From NCBI GenBank assembly GCA_011959285.1, contig BLLW01000018.1, positions 1 through 60,632 of the forward strand: a DNA stretch of 60,632 bases. Reading direction: 5' to 3'. The position numbers were made by a program, and so were the translations under genes. The stretch is from Lachnospiraceae bacterium. GTDB lineage: Bacteria; Bacillota; Clostridia; Lachnospirales; Lachnospiraceae. Below, one piece after another: positions 18,408-27,600 of the stretch. Positions within the stretch are counted from its first letter, which is position 1, and each line of letters begins with the position of its first letter. Below the pieces are notes generated by a model. The model saw nothing but the letters and a program-made list of their open reading frames with translations, did not search any database and was not told the origin of the DNA.

Positions 18408-18558
18408 ACGCTTTGACCTGGAGGACATAAGGAAGATACGGACATACAATGCGGCAAGGTACGAGCATATGACACCGGCAGAGATTGTGGCAGACACGAG
18501 GGACGGGGCCGCAGACCTTCTGGAAGTTATGAAAAAGCGGAAACTCATGAAAGTATAA
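18373..18558 (+). CDS. Small partner of the PIN protein (antitoxin candidate)
   Basis: A 61-residue protein starting in the end of the PIN gene, with GGAGGACGAGG upstream. It has a charged, helical composition with no recognised DNA-binding motif. Position and overlap are the only reasons to call it an antitoxin; here it would be the downstream partner. Confidence 0.65.
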   Translation: MAVMIKEPEISERFDLEDIRKIRTYNAARYEHMTPAEIVADTRDGAADLLEVMKKRKLMKV

Positions 18559-18565
18559 GAGGATT

Positions 18566-18602
18566 AAAACACACTTAAATATAGCTTTTAGGTGTGTTTT
18601 TT
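18566..18602 (+). terminator. Terminator after the PIN module
   Basis: AAAACACAC pairs with GTGTGTTTT across an AT-rich loop, and the right arm runs into a T-tract. Confidence 0.75.
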
Positions 18603-18952
18603 CATGGAAATATTTTTACCCGGATATTTCCATGTACTATGAAGCCAGCCTGAAATGATTCATACAAAAGCAGAGGTTTATTAGAGGAATAAAAGCTGTA
18701 TCAATCTACAAAAGAGATCCCATCAAACATATAGAAACCATCAACCGGTCATCTAGACCGGCTATGCGCCACCCTTTGCTTTTCTTGCTGCCCTTGGGCT
18801 GTGCGGCGCTGCTCTTATTGGCGCGTCAGTGCTGGAAGCGAAGAAGAACGGGTAAAGCAGTCTAGGGAAAATGCCACCAGATTACAGGAGTTTCAGAGGA
18901 CGAAGTAAAGAAGAAATTTCGTAAGGAAGCAAGAAGGACAATAACAGGTCAG
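18603..18952. other. Region upstream of the integrase, gene fragments only
   Basis: Contains the hairpin CCGGTCATCTAGACCGG near 18738. A frame ending at TAA about 18854 reads PPFAFLAALGLCGAALIGAS and then a Lys-rich end, like the tail of a cell-wall protein. Coding-like sequence (DEVKKKFRKEARRTITGQ) leads into the integrase but is cut off by a TAG at 18863. No intact gene. Confidence 0.45.
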
Positions 18953-19984
18953 GTGGATTTAGAGAAGCATAAAAATGATACGGTGGCACAGGTGGTAGAA
19001 ATGTTTCTGGAATTTGCCAAAGGGGATCTCAAGAAGCAGACACATAGCAGATATTACAGGGCATATGTAAATTATGTGAAAGATAGCAGCTTTGGAAAAA
19101 TCCCTGCCCGGAAGATTAAGAAGTATCACTGTGATGATTTTATCCGTACCTTGACAAATGGAACAATCGTTTATTCTTATGTATGTCAGATAAAATGCAT
19201 TGTCAGTCAGGCATTTGATTATGCCTGTGACAGAGAAATTATGAGTTGGAACTTTATGCGGAAGGTAAAAATCAACGAGGACAGATGTAAAGAGCATGAA
19301 GATAAGGAACTTGGCGTATGGGAAGATGATGAGATTAATACTTTGCAGTCCGGTTCCATGAATTGCTGGAACAAATGCAGGAAATACCGCAATTCTCCGG
19401 CTCTTTTTATTCTTTGTGGCACTGGCTTAAGGCTTGGCGAGCTGTTAGCTTTAAAATGGAGCAAGGTCGATTTTGAACGCAGAACCATCAGGATAGAGAG
19501 AACGCAGACAGAGTATACGGACTACGATACCAATTCCAAAATCTATGAGGAAAGCACTCCGAAGAACAAAACTTCCCGCAGAACCATAGTGATCAACGAC
19601 TTTACATATAAATGGCTGATGGAACAGAAACGCAGGACTAAGCAGGCAGGGATTGAAAGCGAATATGTCATTCCGGCAAACAGTGGAAGGATGGTAAAGG
19701 AAAGCAATATTACCAGTACTTTCAAAGCTTTTTGTATTAATGTAGGAGTGGAATATAAGCCATCCCACACCTGTAGAAGAAGCTATGTGACTAACTGTCT
19801 GGATAAAGGCATGAAGCTGGCGCTGGTTTCAAGAAACGTAGGGCATAAGAATAAAAGTACAACCTTAAACACCTACTATAAGTGCAAAAACGATTACGAA
19901 GACAATCTGGCAATCCAGAATGAAATCTTTAAGATATATGATTTCGACTTTGGCGGTGTGCAAAAAGAACTTGCGTTCGCATAA
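18953..19984 (+). CDS. Tyrosine recombinase/integrase
   Basis: A 343-residue integrase with a core-binding domain (about 8-105) and a catalytic domain carrying R160 (GTGLRLGE), H272 and R275 (HTCRR), H298 (VGHKN) and probable nucleophile Y308. The first usable start is GTG 18953, which has only a weak ribosome site. Family-like sequence continues in frame upstream to a stop at 18863, so the N-terminal arm-binding domain seems lost. It is probably the relic of the element whose remains lie at 16.8-18.6 kb. Confidence 0.8.
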   Translation: MDLEKHKNDTVAQVVEMFLEFAKGDLKKQTHSRYYRAYVNYVKDSSFGKIPARKIKKYHCDDFIRTLTNGTIVYSYVCQIKCIVSQAFDYACDREIMSWNFMRKVKINEDRCKEHEDKELGVWEDDEINTLQSGSMNCWNKCRKYRNSPALFILCGTGLRLGELLALKWSKVDFERRTIRIERTQTEYTDYDTNSKIYEESTPKNKTSRRTIVINDFTYKWLMEQKRRTKQAGIESEYVIPANSGRMVKESNITSTFKAFCINVGVEYKPSHTCRRSYVTNCLDKGMKLALVSRNVGHKNKSTTLNTYYKCKNDYEDNLAIQNEIFKIYDFDFGGVQKELAFA

Positions 19985-20380
19985 AGCGTTTCATTTACAT
20001 TATGCGTAAAAAACATAGTAACTATCAGTGTTTACAGCAATGAAGCAAGTATCATACGAAGTAAAGGAAAACTCTGAAACCCTGATAAACACTGACGTTT
20101 TGCGCGCCCCTTGCGAAGCAAGGGCGTGGCAACACTTGGCAACACCCCAAAATCCCTATTTTAAAGCCCTTAAATATAGCGGAAGCCCCTAAAAATGCGG
20201 CTTCCGCACTCCTAGGAGCTTCCTTAGGGGAGGATAAGTATTTAATTTATCTGTCGTATATGTGGCATCCCATCGCGGTTGCCCGCGGTGGTAACTCCAC
20301 GTCATCAAAGGAGGGGGATCCATTGACTAGTAGTATTATTACCCCGCAAATCCGGCTTTATTCATTTCTATCAAAAAAAA
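19985..20380. other. Non-coding region with inverted repeats
   Basis: TCAGTGTTTA near 20025 and its complement TAAACACTGA near 20086 form a distant inverted repeat. CCTTGCGAAGCAAGG near 20110 and CGGAAGCC/GGCTTCCG near 20180-20207 form hairpins. It could include the right attachment region of the integrase element; no direct repeat pair was found by eye. Confidence 0.4.
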
Positions 20381-20409
20381 TTTACAATTCTTGTCATATA
20401 GGCTATAAT
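20381..20409 (+). promoter_or_regulatory. Promoter for the SEC-C gene
   Basis: TTTACA at 20381-20386 and TATAAT at 20404-20409 with a 17-bp spacer. Confidence 0.75.
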
Positions 20410-20501
20410 AACAAAGGATGCAGGCGGAATAATCCGGCATCCTTATATTATGAACGATTATATTAAAAATATCTGCGGAAGCGGATAAGGAGGAACGACG
20501 T

Positions 20502-21008
20502 ATGGCATTGTTAAAAACATGGCGTGACATGGCTTACTCAGAAACAGCAAATAAGGGAGATCTGCAAAGACTCTGGAGCGCTTATTTCCAGAAGGAAAAG
20601 GATATATACGCAGAACTTTTAAAAAATCCCGACGAGGAAGTCAAGGGAACGGTAAAAGAGCTTGCAGAAAAATATAATGTCGATATCATGACAATGACAG
20701 GTTTCCTGGATGGAATCAACGAAAGCCTGAAAGAAGAAAATCCAATTGAAGAGATGGAGGAGGACACACAGGTAAGCCTGTTTTTCGACAAGGAACTTTT
20801 GTATAAGAACATGGTGGCGGCTGGAGCTGACTGGCTGTATGAACTGCCAGAGTGGGAAGCGATTTTTGATGCGGACAAGCGGAAAGAGCTTTACAGAGAG
20901 CAGAAGTCTTCTACCACCATCGTGAAGCCGGAAAAAATCTACCCCAACGATCCATGTCCCTGCGGAAGCGGCAAAAAATACAAAAAGTGCTGCGGAAAGA
21001 AGGGCTGA
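20502..21008 (+). CDS. SEC-C metal-binding motif protein
   Basis: A 168-residue cytoplasmic protein ending in the zinc-binding SEC-C motif [14 protein letters not shown]. The remainder is helical and acidic. AAGGAGGAACG precedes the ATG. Its TGA shares a base with the next ATG, so the two are translationally coupled. Function unknown. Confidence 0.85.
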   Translation: MALLKTWRDMAYSETANKGDLQRLWSAYFQKEKDIYAELLKNPDEEVKGTVKELAEKYNVDIMTMTGFLDGINESLKEENPIEEMEEDTQVSLFFDKELLYKNMVAAGADWLYELPEWEAIFDADKRKELYREQKSSTTIVKPEKIYPNDPCPCGSGKKYKKCCGKKG

Positions 21009-21469
21009 TGGAGAGCCGGGTAAAGCAGGCAGTTGCAACATTTGAGGAAGGATATACCTGTGCGCAGTCCGTCTTTTCCACCTATGCGGATCTGTTTGGA
21101 ATGGACAGGCAGACGGCACTTAAGCTGTCCAGTCCCATGGGCGGCGGAATAGGAAGAATGCGCGAGGTTTGCGGAGCAGTGTCAGCGATGGCACTGCTTG
21201 CTGGTTTAAAAGAGGGAAATACAGATCCTGCAAACGAAGAGGGCAAGGAAAAAATCTACCTTCTTACCAGGCAGATGGCAGACAGATTTAAGAAGCAGTT
21301 TGATACGATCATATGCCGGGAACTGCTTGGAATCGAAGGAATGGAGGAGAGCGCTAAGCCTTCTGCCAGGACGCAGCAATATTATGAAGAAAGACCCTGC
21401 CTTAAACTGATTGCAGCGGCTGCAGACATTATTGAAGAGATGCTGCTTGATCATATAGAAGCAGAATGA
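21008..21469 (+). CDS. C_GCAxxG_C_C family redox-type protein
   Basis: A 153-residue protein with the family signature: a Cys in GYTCAQSVF, GGGIGRMREVCGAVSAM (the GCAxxG-like core), a Cys in TIICRELLG and one in RPCLKLI. The family is thought to bind metal or act in redox chemistry in anaerobes. ATG 21008 overlaps the SEC-C stop. Confidence 0.85.
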   Translation: MESRVKQAVATFEEGYTCAQSVFSTYADLFGMDRQTALKLSSPMGGGIGRMREVCGAVSAMALLAGLKEGNTDPANEEGKEKIYLLTRQMADRFKKQFDTIICRELLGIEGMEESAKPSARTQQYYEERPCLKLIAAAADIIEEMLLDHIEAE

Positions 21470-21936
21470 ATGTCAGGTTTGAACGGAAAAATGTGGAGGC
21501 GGCAGAATTTTGAGAAATTTTATCATGTTCCTTTATGTGGATGATGATGTAATTCCTGAACTGGCCGTCAATACAGGTTTTTCCGCCGGCGGGATGCTGG
21601 TTTTGACATATCATGACGGTATCTTGGATGAGGCGGTAATCTATAGGTCTGGGCTTGATTATATAGAATGGCGAAGCGGTGGAGGAAGAGGTTTATTATC
21701 AAAATCGTTCTGACATTTATGCAAAGGAAAAGGCAAAAGAACCTGACGGCAGGCATTATCTTTGCGATATGCCGGACGATGTTTTGGATGCAAACCCATC
21801 TTATGCCGGAAAAATCGGCTTTATTTGTGAATTTGATGAGTGATTTCTATGGAAGATATCTTGATTTTCCCAAGTGATTAGTGTATTATGAGTTTACATA
21901 ATGTATCGGTAAACGAAGGAAAGGCATGGTATACAT
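21470..21936. other. Probable decayed small gene(s)
   Basis: Two coding-like frames lie here: 21510-21713 (from TTG, MRNFIMFLYVDDD...) and 21679-21843 (from GTG, EEEVYYQNRSDIYAKEK...ICEFDE). Neither has a good ribosome site, and they overlap in different frames, so a frameshifted gene is likely. No family recognised. Confidence 0.35.
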
Positions 21937-23001
21937 ATGAAAAGGGAGAGAATTGCAAGTGTGTGCATGGCAGTCTGCCTTGTGCTGGGGATGTTCATGA
22001 TCCCGATAAATGAATTAACCGTACAGGCGGCGGAGGTGATTGCGACCGTACAGGGAACGGTTTCCTCAGGAACGACTTCTGAATTATTAAAGCTTTCTAC
22101 TAAAGAAGGAAATATAGAAATCAAGTTAGACAGCGGGACCGATACCAGTGCCTGCAAAATATTACTACCGGGGCAGAATATCAGTGTTTCCGTAGCCCGG
22201 GGCTCAGATGAATATCTGCATGCAGTCAAGATTACCAGTGGGACACAGACGGCAGGTGTCACCGTTGATTCATCAAACACAAGTACGATATCAGGAACTA
22301 TAAGCGATAAGTCGAAGGACGATCTTCTCTATGTGAATACAACGCAGGGGGAGATGCAGATTAAAATGGATGTGACGACCAATATGAGCGGATGTTCGGT
22401 GCTTGTAGTGGGAAAGAGTTACAGCATCTGCTGTGCAAGAGGTGCAGACGCTTATATGCACGCGGTCAGCATTTCAGATTCATCACAGGTCGCAGCAGGA
22501 AAGACTGCATCCACGATTACTCCGGCGCCGGCATCTTATGTAAATGATGCAACCACATCGGTATCGGGAACAGTGACCGAAAACACCAAAGAAAATCTCC
22601 TGTATTTGTCCACCAAGGACGGCGAGATGCAGATTGTGATTGACAATAACACGGACAGCAGAAGCGGTATGGTATTGACACCGGGCAACAAGCTGACGGT
22701 TTCTGTCTATCGCGGAACGGATGCGTATATGCATGCGGCTTATATTTCAGCTTCTAAAAATGGTCCTTCCAGTGCGACTGTTGATATGAAATCTATGCCA
22801 ACAGTGAGCGGGACGGTTGGAAGCAAATCAAATGAAAATGTCTTGTATCTGAGCACGGCACAGGGAGAGATGGAGTTAAAGCTGGATATGGTAAGGAGCG
22901 TCACAGGCTGTAAAGTATTCGTCAGCGGCAAGAAGCTGACGGTCGTATGTGCAAGAGGTTCCGATGCCTATATGCATGCAATCGATATAACAGGAGCATA
23001 A
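21937..23001 (+). CDS. Secreted protein with four tandem repeats
   Basis: A 354-residue exported protein: signal peptide (1-31, ending VQAA) followed by four copies of a roughly 85-residue unit. Each unit has VSGTV near its start, a LLYLST-type strand, then GEMQIK, a Cys-x-VL in three of four, and ends with RGxDAYMHAxxI. The unit pattern suggests a small all-beta fold repeated four times. No membrane anchor, sortase motif or enzyme motif is visible. Function unknown. Confidence 0.8.
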   Translation: MKRERIASVCMAVCLVLGMFMIPINELTVQAAEVIATVQGTVSSGTTSELLKLSTKEGNIEIKLDSGTDTSACKILLPGQNISVSVARGSDEYLHAVKITSGTQTAGVTVDSSNTSTISGTISDKSKDDLLYVNTTQGEMQIKMDVTTNMSGCSVLVVGKSYSICCARGADAYMHAVSISDSSQVAAGKTASTITPAPASYVNDATTSVSGTVTENTKENLLYLSTKDGEMQIVIDNNTDSRSGMVLTPGNKLTVSVYRGTDAYMHAAYISASKNGPSSATVDMKSMPTVSGTVGSKSNENVLYLSTAQGEMELKLDMVRSVTGCKVFVSGKKLTVVCARGSDAYMHAIDITGA

Positions 23002-23014
23002 TAGAATTTAACTC

Positions 23015-23043
23015 TTTACAGAATGGAAAAAATGTCATAAAAT
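23015..23043 (+). promoter_or_regulatory. Promoter of the thrS leader
   Basis: TTTACA at 23015-23020 and TAAAAT at 23038-23043, spacer 17 bp. Confidence 0.65.
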
Positions 23044-23064
23044 AATGGCGTAGTAAGTCAGATA

Positions 23065-23336
23065 TAGATAACACGATGACGAGAAGAGTAAGTTGTGAAA
23101 TGCAGCAGAGAGGGATGTCGGCAGATCAGATGAAATATTTTGATATGCTGTGCTGAAAATATCCTTGCAGGAAGCATCTGAAAACTAACTTTGAGTGACC
23201 CCAATCCGGTCCGCATAACCTGCGTTACGGGTAAACGAGAGGCTTTATCTGCACGTGTCAGTGCGGTAAGCAAGCTGGGTGGAACCGCGTATTTTACGTC
23301 CCATGCATTATGAGAGTAATGCATGGGACTTCTTTT
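23065..23336 (+). promoter_or_regulatory. T-box leader controlling thrS
   Basis: The T-box sequence TGGAACCGCG at 23280-23289 is followed by a strong terminator: GTCCCATGCATTA at 23298-23310 pairs with TAATGCATGGGAC at 23317-23329, then a T-rich tract. The stem I region begins about 23080 (AGAGTAAG). The likely specifier is ACT (Thr) at 23184-23186 in the context GAAA-ACT-AAC. Uncharged tRNA-Thr should favour the antiterminator and allow thrS expression. Confidence 0.88.
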
Positions 23337-23337
23337 G

Positions 23338-23373
23338 TTACGATAAGCCGGCTCGCGAAGCGCGGCGGTGTTC
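23338..23373 (+). repeat. Dispersed repeat, copy 1
   Basis: A 36-bp sequence starting TTACGATAAGCCGGCTC matches 32 of 36 bases at 32751-32786. Both copies directly follow the T-tract of a transcription terminator. Confidence 0.6.
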
Positions 23374-23482
23374 GTTTTATAGGACGCACTTCCCATGAAA
23401 TAAAGTCTCCAAGTAAGATGCATTGCGCGCATAAAGAAACTATTCGTAAGTTTAAAATTAGAAGGAGAAGGAGAGAAGAAAA

Positions 23483-25447
23483 ATGAAGATCACATTAAAA
23501 GACGGCTCTGTAAAAGAATATGACAGTGCCAAAAGCGTTTATGAAATTGCAGCAGATTTAAGCGAAGGTCTTGCCAGAGTGGCATGTGCCGGAGAGGTTG
23601 ACGGGGAAGTGGTGGACCTTAGAACCGTCCTTGATAAGGACTGTGCCCTGAATATTTTGACAGCTAATGATCCGGAAGGACTGCGGGTGGTAAGACATAC
23701 CTGTTCCCATGTGATGGCGGAGGCGGTAAAGCGTATTTTCCCTGAAGCAAAGCTGGCAATTGGACCAAGCATCGATACCGGTTATTATTACGATTTTGAA
23801 CATGCGCCTTTTTCCAGGGAAGATCTGGATAAGATAGAGGCGGAAATGAAAAAGATTATCAAGGAAGGAAATAAGCTGGAGCGCTATACGCTGCCCAGAG
23901 CGGAAGCGATTCATTTTATGGAGGAAAAAGGCGAGCCTTATAAAGTAGAATTGATCAGGGATCTGCCGGAGGATGCTGAAATCTCCTTTTACAGCCAGGG
24001 CGCGTTTACGGATCTTTGTGCGGGACCGCATCTGATGAGCACCAAGGGAATCAAGGCGTTTAAGCTCACTTCTTCCTCAGGCGCTTACTGGAGAGGCAAT
24101 TCAGACAACGCCATGCTGCAGAGAATCTATGGCACAGCCTTTAATAAGAAGGAAGAACTGGCAGAATATCTGGAATATCTGGAAAACATCAAACTGCGGG
24201 ATCACAATAAACTGGGGCGTGAGATGGAATTGTTCACCACCGTGGATGTGATTGGTCAGGGACTTCCGCTTTTGATGCCGAAAGGAGCCAAGATGATTCA
24301 GACCATGCAGCGCTGGATCGAGGATTTGGAAGATAATGAGTGGGGCTATATCAGGACCAAGACGCCGCTGATGGCAAAGAGCGATTTGTATAAACTTTCC
24401 GGTCACTGGGATCATTATAAAGAAGGAATGTTCGTTCTGGGAGATGAGGAGAAGGATAAAGAAGTATTTGCCCTGCGTCCCATGACTTGTCCGTTCCAGT
24501 ATTACGTATACAAAGCAACACAGCACTCTTACAGGGATTTGCCGCTTCGCTACGGTGAAACATCTACTTTGTTCAGAAATGAAGATTCAGGGGAAATGCA
24601 TGGGTTGACCAGAGTCCGTCAGTTTACCATTTCGGAAGGACATTTAATTGTGAGACCGGATCAGATGGTGGAGGAATTTAAAAAGTGTATTGCGCTTGCA
24701 CAATACTGCTTAAAGACGCTGGGCGTAGAGGAAGATGTGACTTATCATCTTTCCAAATGGGATCCCGAAAACAGAGAAAAATATATCGGCGAGCCTGAAG
24801 TCTGGGAACAGACGCAGGAACACATGCGCGGCATTATGCAGGAACTTCAGATTCCCTTTGTGGAAGACGTGGGAGAAGCGGCATTTTACGGACCGAAGAT
24901 AGATATTAATACCAAGAATGTGTATGGCAAGGAAGATACTATGATTACCATACAGTGGGATGCTTTGCTTGCAGCCCAGTTTGATATGTATTACATTGAT
25001 CAGAACGGCGACAAAGTGCGTCCTTATATTATCCATAGAACTTCTATGGGATGTTATGAAAGAACATTGGCATGGCTCATTGAAAAATATGAAGGGAAAT
25101 TCCCTACATGGTTGTGCCCCGAACAGGTGAGGATTCTTCCTATTTCAGAGAAATATGAGGAGTATGCAGAAAAGGTGAAGGCAGAGCTAAAAAAGAACGG
25201 TGTGCTTGCAGAGTCGGATAACCGCTCAGAAAAGATTGGCTTTAAGATCAGGGAGGCAAGGCTTGCGAAGCTGCCCTATATGCTGGTGGTGGGGCAGCAG
25301 GAAGAGGCAGACGGCAGCGTATCGGTGAGAAGCCGTTTTGCAGGGGACGAAGGCGTGAAACCACTGTCAGAGTTTATCGATCAGATATGCAAGGAGATCA
25401 GGACGAAAGAAATCCGTAAGGAACAGGTACAGGAAGAGAAGAAGTAA
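23483..25447 (+). CDS. thrS: Threonyl-tRNA synthetase
   Basis: A full-length 654-residue class II synthetase charging tRNA-Thr. Domains: TGS (1-62), the editing/SAD domain with the HTCSHVMAEAV motif (about 73-83), the catalytic core with zinc ligand C336 in RPMTCPFQ and the later IHRTSMGCYERT segment, and a C-terminal anticodon-binding domain (about 545-640). AGAAGGAGAAGGAG precedes the ATG. Controlled by the T-box immediately upstream. Confidence 0.97.
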   Translation: MKITLKDGSVKEYDSAKSVYEIAADLSEGLARVACAGEVDGEVVDLRTVLDKDCALNILTANDPEGLRVVRHTCSHVMAEAVKRIFPEAKLAIGPSIDTGYYYDFEHAPFSREDLDKIEAEMKKIIKEGNKLERYTLPRAEAIHFMEEKGEPYKVELIRDLPEDAEISFYSQGAFTDLCAGPHLMSTKGIKAFKLTSSSGAYWRGNSDNAMLQRIYGTAFNKKEELAEYLEYLENIKLRDHNKLGREMELFTTVDVIGQGLPLLMPKGAKMIQTMQRWIEDLEDNEWGYIRTKTPLMAKSDLYKLSGHWDHYKEGMFVLGDEEKDKEVFALRPMTCPFQYYVYKATQHSYRDLPLRYGETSTLFRNEDSGEMHGLTRVRQFTISEGHLIVRPDQMVEEFKKCIALAQYCLKTLGVEEDVTYHLSKWDPENREKYIGEPEVWEQTQEHMRGIMQELQIPFVEDVGEAAFYGPKIDINTKNVYGKEDTMITIQWDALLAAQFDMYYIDQNGDKVRPYIIHRTSMGCYERTLAWLIEKYEGKFPTWLCPEQVRILPISEKYEEYAEKVKAELKKNGVLAESDNRSEKIGFKIREARLAKLPYMLVVGQQEEADGSVSVRSRFAGDEGVKPLSEFIDQICKEIRTKEIRKEQVQEEKK

Positions 25448-25502
25448 GAGGCAGACAAAGGCACTGATGCGCAGTGTGTCAACCGAAAGAAAGAGGTTAT
25501 AG

Positions 25503-27056
25503 ATGGAGCATAAAATAGAGTGGGAGAAAATAGTTGGAATCATAGGTATGGCAGCCGCAGCAGCGCTGCTTGGCGTCTCCATATATTTGTGCTTTGGCAG
25601 TGATATTTGGTATGATGAGCTGTTTACCATGGGACTGGCAGAACAGTCCTGTGGCGAACTGATCTCTATCACGGCAAGGGATGTCCATCCTCCGCTTTAT
25701 TACCTGATTGTGAAGTTTTTCCTTGCCGTTTCTGGTGTTGTTACAGGAAGCATTCAGCCGGTAGTGATTGGAAAGCTGGTCTCAGTGCTTCCTTTTTTTC
25801 TTTGTCTGATTTATGCCTTGACGAAGGTGAGGAAACAGTTCGGCATGTTGTGCGCAGGGATTTTCAGCTTCCTGCTGCTTACCATGCCTCAGCTTGCGGA
25901 TTATACGGTGGAGATCAGGATGTATAGTTATGCCCTGTTCTTTATTCTGGCAGCCATGCTGCATGCATATGAACTGGCGCATGGGGAAAAGAAGAAAAAA
26001 TGGATTGACTGGACGGCGCTTACCCTGTATTCTCTTGCCGCATGTTATACCCATTATTTTGCCTGTGTGGCGGCGTGTATGGTCTATCTTTATCTGCTGG
26101 TCAGCTTGTGCAGAGCGCATAGGATGAAGCAGGAGGGAAAAGCATTTTTTGCAAGCGGGCTTCTTTGCGGCGGGGCATATGTGCCTTGGCTTTTGCTTGC
26201 GGTGACCGGACAGGTAGGGCAGGTGAAGGAAAGTTATTGGATTCAGCCTCTTGGGTGGCGGAGTCTGGGAGGCTGTGCAAAATTCCTGTTCCAGCCGCTT
26301 TTTTCCAGTCAGGTGTTGAATGCAGTGTTGGCGGTGCTGTTTTTTCTGTGTTATGCAGGACTGCTTGCAGGGATGGTTCTTAAATGGATTAGACAAAAAG
26401 AGGTCCAGGAGACAGCTCTTTTTACGGCAGGTTGTGTATGGGTCCTTTTGGGAATCGTTTTTTTCGGCTTTCTTGCATCTTTTCTGATACGCCCCATCTT
26501 CGTTTATAGGTATATGCTTCCGGCACTGGGCGTGTTCTGGCTTGCTTTTGCGCTGCTGGTTTCCGGATTAAAAGAAAAGAAATTTCTTTTCTTTCTATTG
26601 CTTGTGCTGCTTGGAGTGGTTGGCTTTCGAAATTACCGTGCTTTTTATGGGGAAGAGATGTGGAAACGGGTACAGATGGAGCAGGCAGAGGAGGTCTTTG
26701 GCGGGATTGGAGCGGAAGATAAACTTATATTTAATTTTGATCAGACGCAGGCTGTCGTGTCCTACTATTTGCCGAATCAGACGTATTTGTGGTATGGGAA
26801 TCCGGAAGAGCTGGTCTGTGAGATTTATCCTCATAATCATGGTCTGGTAGAAGATGATTTTTCTGATGAAAAAGGAATTGCAGCACTGAAAGAACTTTTG
26901 ATGGATGGAAAGTCAGTGTGGTTTTTAGGAAGTGGGAACGCCAGGGATGAAATTATTGAAAAATGGGAAAATGCTGGAATAAAAGCGGAAGAATGTGGAA
27001 GCGCCATGGTGGAACGCTATTGGTTCAATTTATATAAGATTTTTTTGATTGAATGA
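25503..27056 (+). CDS. Polytopic membrane glycosyltransferase (GT39/PMT-like)
   Basis: A 517-residue membrane protein with roughly ten helices. The first extracytoplasmic loop carries DIWYDELF (D38/E39) and then DVHPPLYY, the acidic and His-Pro motifs of polyprenyl-phosphate-sugar transferases of the PMT/ArnT type. The C-terminal soluble part is short. It probably moves a sugar from a lipid carrier onto an envelope acceptor; the substrate is unknown. It lies 55 bp after thrS. Confidence 0.75.
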   Translation: MEHKIEWEKIVGIIGMAAAAALLGVSIYLCFGSDIWYDELFTMGLAEQSCGELISITARDVHPPLYYLIVKFFLAVSGVVTGSIQPVVIGKLVSVLPFFLCLIYALTKVRKQFGMLCAGIFSFLLLTMPQLADYTVEIRMYSYALFFILAAMLHAYELAHGEKKKKWIDWTALTLYSLAACYTHYFACVAACMVYLYLLVSLCRAHRMKQEGKAFFASGLLCGGAYVPWLLLAVTGQVGQVKESYWIQPLGWRSLGGCAKFLFQPLFSSQVLNAVLAVLFFLCYAGLLAGMVLKWIRQKEVQETALFTAGCVWVLLGIVFFGFLASFLIRPIFVYRYMLPALGVFWLAFALLVSGLKEKKFLFFLLLVLLGVVGFRNYRAFYGEEMWKRVQMEQAEEVFGGIGAEDKLIFNFDQTQAVVSYYLPNQTYLWYGNPEELVCEIYPHNHGLVEDDFSDEKGIAALKELLMDGKSVWFLGSGNARDEIIEKWENAGIKAEECGSAMVERYWFNLYKIFLIE

Positions 27057-27120
27057 AGTAAAAAAAATCGGTCATACTATTGAATGTCAGACTATGAAAA
27101 AGTATGAAGGAGGTAATGAT

Positions 27121-27435
27121 ATGGCTGATTTGAAATGTTCCGTTGATAACTGTGCGTATAATAAGAGTGAGTATTGCTGCAAAGGGGATATCATGGTGGG
27201 CGGAAAGCACGCCTGCTGTGATGATGATACATGCTGTGAAAGCTTCGCAGAGTCGGGAAAGGACCGGTTTACCAGTGCATTAGAGCATCCCTGCAAAACC
27301 ATAAGCATTGACTGCGAGGCGATTAACTGCACGTATAACAGCAACTATAAGTGTATTGCAGATCATGTAGATATCAGAGGATGCGGTGCGGGCAACTGCC
27401 GCGAGACATCCTGTGCGACATTTTTGGAGAAATAA
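27121..27435 (+). CDS. Protein with two DUF1540 domains
   Basis: A 104-residue Cys-rich protein (16 Cys) with two copies of the DUF1540 pattern: CSVDNCAYNKSEYCCKGDI and CEAINCTYNSNYKCIADHV, each followed by a later Cys pair. It probably binds metal. AAGGAGG precedes the ATG at 27121; the upstream in-frame extension lacks a ribosome site. Confidence 0.85.
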   Translation: MADLKCSVDNCAYNKSEYCCKGDIMVGGKHACCDDDTCCESFAESGKDRFTSALEHPCKTISIDCEAINCTYNSNYKCIADHVDIRGCGAGNCRETSCATFLEK

Positions 27436-27451
27436 ATCAGACTGATTGTGC

Positions 27452-27490
27452 TTACGAGAGAGATGCCAATATGCGGCGTCTTTCTCGTAA
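27452..27490 (+). terminator. Terminator after the DUF1540 gene
   Basis: TTACGAGA pairs with TCTCGTAA, with an inner partly paired GATGCC/GGCGTC stem. Confidence 0.6.
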
Positions 27491-27600
27491 TAGTTTTGAT
27501 TACGAAAAACAGATACTTGTATTGTGAAAAGATTTGTGGTTAAATGGGTATTAGCTGGCAGAAAACCAGTGAGAACAGGTTGTAAAGGGAAATATATGAT

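Noticed and set aside
20280-20330. T-box-like GGTGGTAAC sequence upstream of the SEC-C gene
   Set aside because: It lacks the TGGNACCGCG core and a terminator, and no aminoacyl-tRNA or amino-acid gene follows.
20260-20466. Open frame of 68 codons before the SEC-C gene
   Set aside because: It crosses a consensus promoter (20381-20409), has no ribosome site at its start and no protein-like pattern.
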